This document shows, piece by piece, positions 44,400-58,500 of a stretch of 64,000 nucleotides of DNA. A program made the position numbers and the translations under genes. Position 1 is the first letter of the stretch; every line of letters starts with the position of its first letter. The DNA comes from Muraenolepis orangiensis (taxonomy: Eukaryota > Chordata > Actinopteri > Gadiformes > Muraenolepididae). The DNA lies in the NCBI GenBank assembly GCA_027704905.1, contig CM050999.1:1344094-1408093 (forward strand), in the 5' to 3' direction. The notes beneath the pieces are model-generated. The model saw only the letters and a program-made list of their open reading frames with translations. It had not been told where the DNA came from and searched no databases.

Positions 44400-44460
44400 A
44401 GACACACAGTGGAGCTACCCCAAGGCCACGCCCCCAAAAAGTTGAGCCACCCCCGAGGCA
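44400..44460 (+). repeat. two minisatellite units, remnant of the copy 5 cytoplasmic intron
   Basis: AGACACACAGTGGAGCTACC plus one variant unit, same as 58485-58530. All exons normally found between D2 and this intron (D3, D4, D5, TM, cytoplasmic 1) are missing. Confidence 0.8.
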
Positions 44461-44489
44461 ACAGTCAGGCAACAAACAAACCAAAGGCT

Positions 44490-47400
44490 GCCATGATGCC
44501 ACAGGTGCCTTAAATACCCCTGAGTTACTTAGGGGTTGGCTCTGGGGGAGGAGTTGACCTACTTTAGGTGATGGTGAGTTCAGGGCCTAGAGATGAGTGT
44601 GGGACAGTTACCTGATCCCAGTGTTCCTGCTGCACAAGCAATGGTCAAAAACACGGTAGATCCAAAAACATAACATAAGACGTGATACGTGACGTGAGGC
44701 TTTTCGAGAATCAGAGTGTGTATGTGTGATAATCTCGATAAAAAGTGTGAGTGTGCGGGGTAGGCGTAAATAGCATGGTTAATTGTGATGCGCTGCAGCT
44801 GCGGGTGGCTATCCGGTAGTGTGCAGTGGGAGCGAGGAGACAGGAATGTGGAATGTGACCAGGGGGCGTGGCTATCCGGGCAAGTGCTGTGGAAGCGAGG
44901 AAACAGGAATGCAAAACTGTGACAGTACGGACGTAAATGGTACAACATAAATGTAAATACTCTACACCCCCACTCAATCTTAGTCTACTGTGTTCTCCAC
45001 ATCAAAAACAACAAAACGATAACGAAACGAAAACACTTTTTCCCTTATGCCTATACCCTTTAAGTACCAAACATATCTATGGCAAATTTCTGACACTTGA
45101 ACTTGGTTACAGGTTTTGTTAACATATCTGCAATCATTTGCTAAGTAGGACAATACTCCAACATCACTTTTCCTCCATTCACAATTTCACTTATGAAATG
45201 ATATCTTATGTCAATGTGCTTGCATCTCTGCCTGCTCACTGGGTTCTTGGCTAGAGCTGTGGTACCCTGATTATATACTTTTGTCTGTGCATATTGATAT
45301 TTGTCAATACCTTCGAGTAATTGTTCTAAGTAGATCTTAGATCTTTTCTTGCATGGCTGAAGCCAGTGACATGTATTCTGCTTCACATGTGGAAAGAGCC
45401 ACGGTTGGCTGTTTTCTTGACTTCCACAAGATCAAATAACTGCTCTCACTTAGACTGACAGTACCCTGTTGTGCTGCGCCTGTCTGTCACGTCAGCTGCC
45501 CAATCAGCATCTGTGTATACGCGTAGGCCTAGCTTTTCTTTGTCACTTCTCCTGCAGCATAACTCTTTTTCTGTTGTCCCTTTTAGGTATCTGAGTACAT
45601 GTTTTACTGTGAGCCAGTGTTCCTCTGTTGGCTCAGCGAAGTATTGAGACAGCTAACTCACTACCAAGCCCAAAACAGGTCTAGTGCAAGTGGATAAATA
45701 GATCAAGCTCCCTACTGCCTCCCTGTACATTTTGGGTTCTTTCATTTTTACAGCATTTTCAGTGAACTCTAGCTTTTGCTCACAGGGGGTTTCTCTTGGT
45801 TTGCAGTCTTGCATGTCAAACCTCTGTTGTATTTAGTTTACATACCTTCTTTGTGTCATTTTTATACAACCTTCTGTCTGATCAAAGTCAATACCCAGGA
45901 AGTATTTCTTTTTAAACTTAGCAGTAAGCATTCTTTGACATCTTTCAGTACTTTCTCATTACTGGCTACAATTATCAGATTGTCAACCGATATGATTATG
46001 ATGACCTTTTCACCATGTTTCTCTTTTGAATACACACAGTGGTCAGCAGGATTTTGCACAAAATCCTCTTCACTTAGGCATGTATGTAACATTGTGTTCC
46101 ACATCCTGCCTGACTGCTTCAAACCATACAATGATTTCTGTAGCTTACAAACTAGATTTTCACCTGTATTTGTCTTCTTCTCATAACCTTCTGGTTGCTC
46201 TACATATATTTCACAGTCTATCAGTGCATGCAGATAAGCTGTCTTGACGTCCATTTGGTGTAGAATTAGATTCTCTTGTGCCACTTTTTGCATGACCACT
46301 CTCACGCTTGTCATATCGGCTGTGGGTGAGAATGTCTCCTCATAGTCAGTCCCCTTTTTATGACTGTAGTCTTTTGCCACAAATCTTGGCTTGAATCTGT
46401 CTGATCCGTCAATGTAATTTCTTACAGCATAGACCCATCTACCCCCACTGGCCTTATTACGTGTGGCAAGTTGAGGGTAAATGTCTTGTTTTCCTCTAAT
46501 GACTGTATTTCCTCATCCATGGCATTTTTCCACTGACGTCATAGCGTCCTGGTAGGTTTGAGGGATATCACATACGGCTCTGTAACAAAAGTCTACGCAT
46601 GTTTGCAGTTTATCCTCAGTCTTCAAGGTAAGGTGGCTTTTTCTTGCTTCTAGGTGGGTTCCTTTTAGTCCCCGTTTCACTGTAGGACATACCCGGCTGT
46701 ATTTGGTCAGTCTGTTCAGGTATGGTCTCAGAAACACTTGAACACCTTGACCCTGTACGCTTTGCTCCTGTACATTTTCTACGCTTTGGCAGTATTCTCT
46801 TCTCTTCTTGTGTTTGTGTTTTTTGTGACTTAGCTGTGTTGGTCATACATTTTACCAACCTGTGTTTCATAACCCTCGCTTCGTTTGGGTAGTACACTAA
46901 GTAAGCTGGGCTGTTTTTGTCATAGCCTACGAAAACACCTTGGTCACACCTAGAGTCAATCTTCCCCTCTTGTCTGTATGTGAAGCACTCATGTCAGGGT
47001 GTAGTGTTGGTAGGACCCAGAACGCAGACCAAATACACAGTGAAGCGGTAACGTGAGGCTTTATTGCGTAAGCACAATAGTAGAATGGTCGGGAACAGAC
47101 CGGTCTGGATACCGGGAAGTCGATCAGCGGAGTACCGACAGGTAGTAGACAGGCGAGTGGTCCGGGACGGGCGAGGGGTCTGGATACCGGGAGGTCGATC
47201 AGCGGAGTACCGACAGGTAGTAGACAGGCGAGTGGTCCGGGACGGCGAGGGGTCTGGATACCGGGAGGTCGATCAGCGGAGTACCGACAGGTAGTAGACA
47301 GGCGAGTGGTCCGGGACGGGCGAGGGGTCTGGATACCGGGAGGTCGATCAGCGGAGTACCGACAGGTAGTAGACAGGCGAGTGGTCCGGGACGGGCGAGG

Positions 47401-48669
47401 GGTCTGGATACCGGGAGGTAGATCAGCGGAGTACCGACTGGTAGTAGACAGGCGAGTGGTCCGGGACGGGCGAGGGGTCTGGATACCAGGAGGTCGAAGT
47501 AGCGACAGGTAGTAGACAGGCAAGTATAATTACCGGAGGGCTGGTACGGTGTCATCGAGGGAGAACGACATACGATCTAGCAAAGGGGTAAAAGGACGCC
47601 AGGGTATACTGTATATACACCCAGGTGCGGTGATTATCATAATCAGCAATTGCCGACAGGTGCGTGGGTGCGCCACTAAAGCCTGTGCCTTGGCCACGCC
47701 CCCTGTCACCCACCGTAACCGTGACAACTCAGATCCAAACTTTTTAGACACATTTGGCTTCCTGTCAGTTAACATTTGGTATGGTGTCTGTTTTGTGCAT
47801 CTGCTGTAGCACCTATTCCTTACATGGGCTGCTGTCTGGACTGCATGATTTCACAGCCTATTAGGTAACGCCCATTTGAAAAAGTTTTCGCCAGCCTCTT
47901 TCTGCCGTGCCATTTTGGTAAGGCGAATAAGGCGCCAATGTTTCGTGTCTAATCCTTGTTTAACAGTGCCTGAAAACCCCTGCTTGTAAACTCTGTTACA
48001 TTATCTGAACGGATACATTTTACTTCTCCATATGGAGCTATGTTTACTAGGAACTTTTCAGTAGCCTCTATTGTGTCACTTGTGGATTTAAGGAAATATA
48101 TGAATACAGCACAAGAGTAATCATCTGTGAACTACTGTGCATATCTATGTCCATCTATGGACTCGGTTTGCATAGGACCGGCTAGGTCAGTATACACTAG
48201 CTGTAGGGGCTTCTCTGCTCTCCTATCTGGGTCTCTGTTTCTGGTCTGGGTAAACTTGCCTTGTGTACATGTTTCACATAACTGGACTGGTCTGATGGCC
48301 ATGCCTTTTATTTCCTTCTACAACTTCTTTTCATTTTTGCACATTTTCGTAATTGAAATGACTGAAAATGTCATGCCAGGTTTGCATGTCATGGCAACCA
48401 TTACATTTATCCACATTTTCATCAACTGTATGAAGGTAGTATAATTTGCCATACTCATGGATGCCTTTTTTCCCAGAGTCCATACTTTCTTTCACCTCTG
48501 TTGAATATAAGCTGAGACCACATACCGCTCGTTGCTCGTCGCTAGCTAAACTTGACTTGCTAAGCTAACATTTTCGTTAACTTTTCGTTTGCTATTTGCC
48601 TCGCGCAAACTTCTTCTTCGTATTTTTGTCTTGTGAACTTTTTCTTTGTATTCTTGTCTGGGCCCATAA
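44490..48669 (-). mobile_element. Copia element (right arm), with solo LTR inside
   Basis: Minus-strand Copia with RT (YEETFSPTADM, LHQMDVKTAYLHA, SVDNLIIVAS) at 46380-45862, RNase H near 45390-45140 and integrase near 48290-48000. It contains a segment lost from the left arm (47727-48055). A gag deletion joins GGACTCTGGG to AAAAAAGGCATCC near 48470, removing about 700 bp. Frames are broken and the element is inactive. Confidence 0.85.
46992..47726 (-). repeat. solo Gypsy LTR inside the right-arm Copia (735 bp)
   Basis: Minus-oriented LTR, TGTCAGGGTGTAG to CCGTAACCGTGACA, flanked by ACTCA at 46987-46991 and 47727-47731. Same family and same insertion point as 27193-27622. About five internal units of roughly 76 bp against two in the left copy explain the length difference. 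Confidence 0.9.
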
Positions 48670-49206
48670 TGTCACAATGGAGGGTGTAGGTTGGACCCCG
48701 AACGCAGACAACAGACCAGAGAGGGGAGAACAGTTGATTTATTGTACAACAGCATGCACATGGGATGGTCAATGACAGGGGTCGAAATACCGGGAGGTCG
48801 AGGTTCGTAGTACCGACAGGTAGTAGACAGGTGGAAGGTCAGGGACAGGCGAAGGGTCTGGATACCGGGAGGTCGAGGTGCGTAGTACCGACAGGTAGTA
48901 GACAGGTAGAAGATCAGGGACAGGCGAAGGGTCGAAATACCGGGAGGTCGAGGTGCGTAGTACCGAACGGGTAGTAGGCAGCCGGACGATCGGGACCAGG
49001 GAAGAGTTTCACCTGGGGACTAGTAGCGTACATCAAGGGTTACACGAAGTACGAACGAGCGACGTCTCCAAATGACGCCGCGGTATAAATAGCCCCAGGT
49101 GAGATAATTGGCAATCAGCCACGGTAATAGTTGACAGGTGCGTGTGTGTGCGCCACCAGTGCACGCGGCCTGGCCACGCCCCCTGTCAACCACCGTAACC
49201 GTGACA
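48670..49206 (-). repeat. solo LTR in the Copia primer-binding site (right arm only)
   Basis: TGTCACAATGGAGG to CCGTAACCGTGACA with the 5-bp duplication CATAA at 48665-48669 and 49207-49211. Left arm 21507-21520 shows the unoccupied site. Internal units CCGGGAGGTCGAGG and CGTAGTACCGACAGGTAGTA repeat about three times. Confidence 0.9.
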
Positions 49207-49250
49207 CATAACCTGATGCGTGTTTAACTCAGTGGTTGCCTGCGTAAGAA

Positions 49251-49287
<37 letters not shown>

Positions 49288-49734
49288 TAGACTCTATAGG
49301 CACCCTACGCCTAGTGCACGATATTGACCAAATATGGTATTGTGGTATTGTTCACAAATATTGGGATGTCGATATTATTAACATATTCTTAAACATGTGT
49401 AAATACACAAGTTATGAGGAACAAACACATCCAAATAGATTCATAACGTATCACAACACTGGTTGTGAGCTGGTTGCAGGGGTACACAGATATGTTCTGG
49501 CCAGCTTGCTCAGAGTGGGGCATTGGCATGTATTTCAATGTTTAAACAAGGGTAAATATGCCAAAGAGCTCTTCTTACTAATACTCAGGGCTAATTTCAG
49601 GTAACCGACTCAAGTTATGATTACTTTGCCTGCTGTTCAACAATGACTTCTATTCCTCAAATGGTTTTGATAAACACATATCCATGAATGGGTTCCACTG
49701 CTTGCTCTGAGTGGTTTATGATCCATGCTTCAAA

Positions 49735-50260
49735 GAGACAACCATTGTGCCGTTACTCAAAAATACCAAAGTAACAAGACTCAATGAGTATCACCGGGAC
49801 ACCGGTAGAAGTCGTCAGCTGCTTCCGTTTCCTAGGGCAACAGATTTCTGACGATCTGGTGTGGACCCGCAACAAGGAGGTCATGCTGAGGAAGGCACCC
49901 CGGTGCCTCTATACCTTGTGGTGCCTCAGGAAAAGCGGAATAGGACAACGGTGGCTAGAGAACTTTTACTGTGGCACTGTAGAGAGCGTCCTGACGAGTG
50001 GCGTCACTGTGTGGTACAGCAATACCACTGCACAAAACAAGAAAGCCAGCCAGAGGGTTGTGAGGACAGCAGAAAAGACCATCAGGAGGAGATCTTTAGG
50101 ACCAGAAGTCGGAAGAAGGCCATCTCCATCACTAAGGACTGCAACCACCGTCTGGTCGCCGTTTTCGCAGCATCCATACAAGGACTACCAGGTTTAAGGA
50201 TAGTTTTTATCCACAGGCAGTGCACCTACTGAAATGCTAGGAGTGCTGCCACTATCATAC
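49735..50260 (+). mobile_element. L2 LINE fragment with internal deletion, copy 6 flank
   Basis: An RT motif fragment (TTIVPLLKNTKVTRLNEY) is joined directly to the thumb region (GTPVEVVSCFRFLGQQISDD, WYSNTTAQNKKASQRVV). The catalytic core between them is gone. Partner of 20520-20885. Confidence 0.8.
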
Positions 50261-51275
50261 CATTGTCATTAACATTACACTATCATACTTTGCTGGACTT
50301 TCTGGACTCATTACAGTTACTGCACTCTTCTGCACTGTAATGCACTGTATTCATGATGCTACTACTGGCACTTATTTATAATATTTTTGCACAATTCAAC
50401 ATTTACATATCATCCATCAGTAACTTTATTGTTTTTCTTAAGTTCATTTTTATTGTGTATAGTATTTTTATATTATTGTTTTAGAAATTCATACTGCGGG
50501 GGGAGGGAGTAAGTATCCCATTATACTTGTTGCAAATGGCCAATACAAAAAATATTGTATAACAAACAAAAACTAACTGAGAACTAGGAAGAGGAACTGG
50601 GCTGGGTCGTGACAATCTTCATATGTGGGGAACGACTCAACTCCTAGCTGTGGCTTTCAAGACTTTATAAAGAAGATGACACACATTCTATTTTTAAAAA
50701 TGTGTTAATACACAAGTTATGAGGAACAAACACATCCACATAGATTCTTAACGTATCAAAATACTGGTTATGAGTTGGTTGCAGGGGTACACAGATATGT
50801 TCTGGCCAGCTTGCTCAGAGCGGGGTTTTGGCATGTATTTCAATGTTTAAACATAGGGTAAATATGCCAAAGAGCTCTAAATACTAATAATGAGGGCTGG
50901 AAATCAGGTATCAGACTCCAGTTATGATGTATGATTTATTCGCCTGCTGTTCAACAATGACTTCTATTCCTAAGTGGTTTTGATAAACATATCCATGAAT
51001 TGGTTCCTCTGGTTCCACTATTCGATCTTAAATGGGTTATGTTCCTCTGGTTCCACTACTTGCTCTTCAATAGGTTATGTTCCTCTGGTTCCACTATTTG
51101 ATCTTGAACGCCCATACGTTAGTATTTTATTGCCAATGGGAGCACTCACTCTATAAGTTATATTAAATCCATTGTATTAAACAGGAATCCTTAGTGTCAG
51201 GCTTTGTGGCGTGTGACCTGCTTTACGCTGAGGCTCTACAGCACACACACACATGCACACACGCGCACACACACA

Positions 51276-51335
<60 letters not shown>

Positions 51336-51960
51336 TAGGTTACGATAAAGGCGTTCATTTCACTTGTATACTTTAAAAGCTATTTTTTATATTTTGGTCT
51401 TCATCTACACCTTGGATGAGATCCTGAAAGAAGATGTTGATAACAGTTATGAAGTATGATGCCCAATATAATGGAGAGTCAATCCACTTTTATATTTCTG
51501 AACCTACTGAACCTGAAATGACTGTACTCGGAATGTTGTAAATATGAATGAATGAAAATACCTTCATTCATTTCACATGGATGTGTTTAATTACCTGCAT
51601 ATATATACCTTTAATTCTGCACATATTGCATACATACTCTATACGTTCTGTTATACCTGTTTTTATACATACTATTACATATCCATTTTCCATCTCTGTT
51701 AATAGACCAGGTTAGGTGGTGATTCTGCTTAAAAACTGTTGACTAAGGAGTTTGATACATGATGAGAATATCAAATAGTATTCACAACTTGCAGTAGTGG
51801 CGTGTATGGAACTTGAGTGCTGTGTTGGTACAGCCTATAGTAAGACATTCAACCAATCAAGCTGTGGTGCACACTAGGCACCGGTGGACCACCACCACCA
51901 AGAGGAAGTCAACATGGACAAAAGGTTAACCAATTACCACAGACACTTTCTGCAACAGCA
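50261..51960. other. 5' flank of copy 6, no gene
   Basis: L2 3' UTR, the 38-bp minisatellite (50995-51110) and (CA)n (51240-51330), then sequence leading to a candidate 5' UTR exon ending about 51974 before GTAAGT. No other coding sequence. Confidence 0.6.
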
Positions 51961-52122
51961 GCTTCCTCCTTACAGTAAGTCTTAACTTTAATTGTATTGT
52001 GTAACATACAAACATATGTTCAATAACCAACTGACGTTATAGAGAATCATTAAAAAGTATAATAATAATATTATGCTTATCTCAGTGAAAATATTATGTT
52101 TTTCTCCTTTTTATGTTTTTAG

Positions 52123-55100
52123 TTTTGACCTGCATGTGTTGTTGAAGAGATCTCTGAACAACACACTGAGAGAAACAAGCTATGAATCTTAGATCAGCAG
52201 CCAGAGGACTTCTAGCTTTCCTTCTGTCAGTACCAGGTTGGTACACTTACACTGTGAACATTTAGTTGAACTGGTTCAATCTGTAACATGACATGCAAGC
52301 AACTGAGGCTGAGGAGAGGGTGAAACAACGGTGTTGTAACTAGATGTGACATCTACAGAATGGACCTCGACAGCTGTTTTTGGTTTAGAAGACCAAACAA
52401 ATAGAACAATTACTTCAGCCTCTTATAGTCAATGTTGTGTTCTAATTGTTTCAGAGAACAATATTCTGCTCATGATAATAGTTGACATGGCGTTACATTG
52501 TTGCATTTCAGATTACAATACAGATGTGTTGGACATTTCCTGGTTGCTATGTCTATCTATTGATGGGTTGATTTAATTTATATTTAAAGTTTATCACTGT
52601 CTAGATTTCAATAAGTACTTGTCAATGTTGGTCCTTGTCTAGCTGGGGAAATTCCAAATACTGGTAGTAGTGAAGGTGTAGAAAGTAAAGATATATATGT
52701 GAAGGAAACTATATTCTTAAGAGGGACTGATGAAAATGAAATGATTGACACTGTTAAGAAACTTAAGAGTAAAAGGTCTACAGACTGTCATGATATTGAC
52801 ATGTATACAGTTAAAAACATTATTGAATGTATAGCCAAACCACTAACTCACATCTGTAATCAGTCAATACAAACCGGTGTATTTCCAAATCAAATGAAAA
52901 CTGCTAAAGTCATACCAATACACAAATCTGGAGATAAACATGTACTGTCAAACTATAGACCGATTTCATTGCTCTCACACTTTTCTAAAATACTGGAAAA
53001 AATCTACTATACAAGACTAAATGACTTCATCACCAAACATAACATACTCTATGAACAACAATATGGTTTCAGAGCAAACAGAACCACATCATTTGCAGTT
53101 ATAGAATTTATGGAACACATTACTAAGGCAATAGAAAAGAAAGAATATGCAATAGGGATATTTCTGGACCTTAAAAAAGCATTTGACACGGTTGACCATG
53201 AATTATTAATGAAAAAACTACAGAGATATGGCATTAGAGGTGTTGCACTATCATGGCTATCCAGCTACCTACATAACAGGGAACAGTATGTTGAACTACA
53301 AAGCCATAAATCACAACTACTGCAGGTTACATGTGGGGTGCCTCAGGGCTCTGTCTTGGGGCCATTACTATTTATTCTGTATATTAACAATATATGTGAA
53401 GTATCAAAAACGATTAAAACCATTCTTTTTGCAGACGACACAAGTCTACTCTGCTGTGGGGAAAATTTAGAACAGCTATTGGTCACAATGGAAAAGGAAC
53501 TGAGCAGGATGAAGATCTGGTTTGACCAAAATAAATTAACATTGAACGCAAGCAAAACCAAACTCATAATATTTGGGAATCGATCGACCAATACAGAGAA
53601 GAAACTCACTATAAATGGCGTCCAATTAGAAAGAGTATCGGAAATAAAATTCCTTGGAGTAATCATAGACAATAAATTAAGTTGGAAACCACATATAAGC
53701 TATATCAGAGCCAAAATATCCAAATCAATAGCAATTCTGAATAAAGCCAAATACCTTATTAATCAAGCTTCCTTGTTTATGCTGTACTGCTCCTTCATAC
53801 TTCCATACATGATGTATTGTGTGGAAGTTTGGGGGAACACATATAAAACAAATACACATCCTATCTTCATCCTGCAAAAAAGAGCCATACGAGTTATACA
53901 TAAAACTACGTACAGAGAACCAACAAATAAATTATTTATCAAACTAAAAACACTAAAACTACAAGACCTGGTTGACTATAAAACTATTCAAATTATGTTC
54001 AAAGCCGCAAATCAACAATTACCTCAAAATATTCAGGGATTTTTCACACGGAGAGAAAGCATGCACATGTTGAGAGGAAACTGCATTTTCAAAAAACCAC
54101 CCGTACGAACAAATGCCAAACTTCATTGCATCTCATCAAAAGGTGTTAGTCTGTGGAATGACTGTACTGATGCACTGAAATATTGTACAAGTCTATCTAA
54201 ACTGAAAGTATTATTTAGGAGCCAAATCATTAATGGTTATGAACAGGACCTGTAAAATCCCATTTGTTAATTCTTGTAATTGTAAAAGTAATTTCTTTCT
54301 GATTGTTTCGTAGAAAAACTAAAAACAAACAAATTAACAAGACAAACATGTCGCTGATGACGATGACCTAATATTTTATTTTATTTAAAAGAAAGATGTA
54401 TGTTAGAGGGGGTAGGACCAGAAAAGTTTTTTAAGCTTCTTCTTGCCCCTGTTGAACATGACAGAGACTATTTGAGAATTATTATTGAAAGAATATATAT
54501 ATATTATTATTATTGTTGTATGTTTTGTTTCTGACATGTTCAATAAAATAAATAATAATAATATCTCTATCACTATCTGTATCACTTACTGTATCACTAT
54601 CTTAATCACTATGTCTATGACTAGATATATCACTATATCCATTAATAGCTGCATCACTATCACTATCTCTTATCTCCATGTCTATCTCTGTCACTATCAT
54701 AATCTCTTTCACTGGCTGTATCGCTATCTATCTCTATCACTGACTATTTCTCTATCTTTCACTATCTCTATCACTCATTCCTCTCACAGCTCAGTGGTCA
54801 GCATCTGTAGTTTCCAGCTCCACCCAACATCCTCCATCCTCTTTATGTATCTTGTGATCATCCACTCCATCAGCTGACTGCTTGTTGTGTTTTGACTGAG
54901 AAAGTGTCTTGTTTATTCTCAATGAGATGTTTGTTTTTTACAGTGCTACACGGTAATGATGGCTGGACAGTCACCTACACATCTAGTAATGTCTGCGCTT
55001 TAAGAGGATCAACGGTTGACATCAAATGCTCCGTTATATACCCGTACAAAATGAACTATATCCGTACCACAGTGAAGGAAAGACTGTGGTTTACCAAAGA

Positions 55101-55383
55101 ACCCAGAAATCAGCCGTTTGATCTGAAACAAGATATAGACTATACAGATCGTGTTGAATACAGCTGTGTGGAGACAAGCTGTTGGTGGAGTTGTGGGGAA
55201 GAGTGTATCCTGAGTATCAAAAACCTGACACAGAGTGACTCTGCTGTGTACAAGTTTATGTTCATAACAAACCAACCGAATGGGAGCTATACTGGTAGCC
55301 CTGGAGTGACATTAACTGTGACCGGTAAGTAACTTAATATTAACACGTCTATTGCAAAACGTGTGTGTGTGTGTGTATGTGCA

Positions 55384-55440
<57 letters not shown>

Positions 55441-55513
55441 CTGTGTATGTATCTGTGTGTGTGTGCGTGCATAAGTGTGTGTGTGTATGTGTGTGTATCT
55501 GTGTGTATGTGTA

Positions 55514-55547
<34 letters not shown>

Positions 55548-58500
55548 TATATGTATATATGTGTATGTGTCTGTATGTATTTGTATGTAATCTGAATGAT
55601 CTTTGAATACATTTGTTCTCTGACCCAGATCTCCAGGTCCAGGTGTCCATTCCTTATCCCCAGACCAATCATCCCCGTCAAGAGCTTAAATGTCACAGTA
55701 TGTGTTCTGTAACTGCTAGTCCCTACTACCTCTGGTACAGGAGTAGCCAGTATATACATACTGAAATGTACTACAGGGGTGAGATTAACTCTAAAGAAAG
55801 CTATTGGTGTGCTGTTGGAGGATACGAGAATCTTCCCTCTCTTCCAGTGTGTAAGTCAACTCCACAATATACTGACATGACGCCAGATATAATGGACCTT
55901 TAGGGTAAAGAATGTCGATTTAGTATGAATGGACTCAAACGGCGTTGGCCTCAGGCTACCCGTAATTAAGGGTACTGGTACCTTAACCGTTTCATATTGA
56001 AGAGAAACAGAAGCGCACAACTTGGTGTAATGCACCCTGGGGTGAAGATCTTTGTTCTCTGATGATTCCATGCCTCTGTCAGCAGTCACTCTGGTGACTC
56101 AGTTTGTGTGTAAATCCATCATGGCTGCACCCTAGTGGTGAAAGAGTGAAAAAGTTTAAAAGCATGTGATCCACTTAGGAAGACATCGGACTATAGTACG
56201 ATACATAGTAAGCCCTGTGTAGACTGTAACTGTGATTAAGGGTTATACAAAAAAAATTGTTTTTTGACTAGTGACTACGAGTGGACACACATACGTACAT
56301 TGACCTTTGCTACCTATTTTGTTTCAGTTCCACCTTAAGAGACCAATTAAACATCCATTCAGCCATCATTCACAGTCCCTCCACGTTGGGATCGTACTCT
56401 ACATTCACTCTAGCTCTAGCGTTTCGCGTAATCGGTGATGTCTAATATATAAACATCTTTGATATATCCGGTCTTGCTAAATGTTCCACTGGTATTCATG
56501 TATTTCAGTATGCCTGGAAAAACCATGAACCACATTAGTATTGTGTTAGAGAGAGTAATCTGTATTAGTCTTATTCTGACTCTAGTGTAGTGTGTGCTGT
56601 ACAGTTTCATGTCTTTAGGATGAACATTGATTATTTGTTTTCATAACAGACTCTCCAAGGACCCCCTGGGTGGAGGTGAGTCCCTCTGGTGACATAGAGG
56701 AGGGCAGCTCAGTGACTCTGAACTGCAGCAGTGATGCCAACCCAGCAGCTGACTACACCTGGTTCAAGGTTAATACATACAGTCTCCGCTCCAGATACAT
56801 AAACAAGGGACAAAAGCTTGTATTTGGTCCCATCCAGTCTTCACACTCTGGACAATATCTCTGTGAAGCTAAGAATATGCTAGGGACAACGTCCTCCTCC
56901 TCCCTGTCCCTCCATGTGAAATGTGAGTAAAACACAACACAGTATAATAACATAACACAGATGTTAAAGTCACAACCATGTCCACATGAAGATGAACCAT
57001 CATAATTCATCACTTATTCGGTTCACTTCTCAAAGTGTTCTTTACATTGTCATTCATATAAAAGCACATCATGTTTTCCCAATGACCTCTAGACGGGCCT
57101 AAACACACATCTGTGTTATCCAGTCCCTCTGAGGACATAAAGGAGGGCAGTTCAGTGACTCTGAGCTGCAGCAGTGATGCCAACCCAGCAGCCGACTACA
57201 CCTGGTTCAAGAACAACCAGCTTCTGCTCTGGGAACCACGTCAACGTTATACCTTCCCATCAGTCAGCTCTAAAGACAGAGGAGCGTACAGCTGTGAAGC
57301 ACAAAACAAATATGGACAGCTCAGCTCTAACTCGGTATTCATAGATGTCCAGTGTGAGTGGTCAAAAACAATCATAAATAATATTAAGAATATTAATCAG
57401 TTATCTAATATGCAAACACCTTTGATATATCCGGTCTTGCAAAATGTTCCTCTGGTATTCATGTATTTCTGTATGCCTGTAAAAACCATGAACCACTGTA
57501 GTATTGTGTTAGAGAGAGTAATCTGTATTAGTAGAGACAGTATTCTGTCTCATACTGACTCTACTGTAGTGTGTGCTGTACAGTTTCATGTCTTTAGGAT
57601 GAACATTGATAATTTGTGTTCATAACAGACTCTCCAAGGACCCCCTGGGTGGAGGTGAGTCCCTCTGGTGACATAGAGGAGGGCAGCTCAGTGACTCTGA
57701 GCTGCAGCAGTGATGCCAACCCAGCAGCTGACTACACCTGGTTCAAGGAACATGAAGACTCAGTGACACAATCAGGACAGAACTACACCATCACTAATGT
57801 CACCCCTGAGCTTGGAGGACATTATTACTGCCAAGCTCATAATGCAATCGGACGTCACAATTCCACCTTGTTGTTCGTTAATGTGACGGGTAATTTTTCC
57901 TTTAAGAGAGATCACTGTTTAAAGGAGCAACCAAACTCTTGAATGAAACCTCAGCAAAATCCTGGCTGAAATCCAGTGTTGACACTTTGGTGCTGTGTGA
58001 GCACCCTGGTTAAACATGTATCACATTTATAATATGTATTCATCAATTTGAGATGTCTTACATTTCATTGTCCTATAAATATGGAGTTTTTGGTCATTAT
58101 ACTGCATTACTTCTGGTCCTGATATTTTTGTATCCTTCTAATGGTAAGTTCACATGAATCAAGTGTTGAATCACTGCTTTTCAGAGACATCATCATCAAC
58201 ATATTTAGTAAGAACTGTTGCTGTCTTACTGGTCACCATACTCCTGCTATTCCTTTGGATGAGGTAAGATATTCTTATTCTCTCCCTCTATCTCTCTCTC
58301 TCTCTCTCTCTCTTCCCTCTCTTGTGTTTAACATTAATTTCTTCTGCTGCTTCTTTATCTTTATGTTCTGTTCACCAGAAGAAAGAGAGCTTCCAGAAAA
58401 GCACATGTCCCGGGAGGAAGGCCAGATATCGTGGTGGAGGTGAGCGACAAGAACCCATTTTTCACTAACACAGCCATTACTAAGACACACAGTGCAGCTA

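Noticed and set aside
46927..47555. Frames with repeated LACLLPVGTPLID blocks
   Set aside because: They are translations of the tandem repeat inside a Gypsy LTR.
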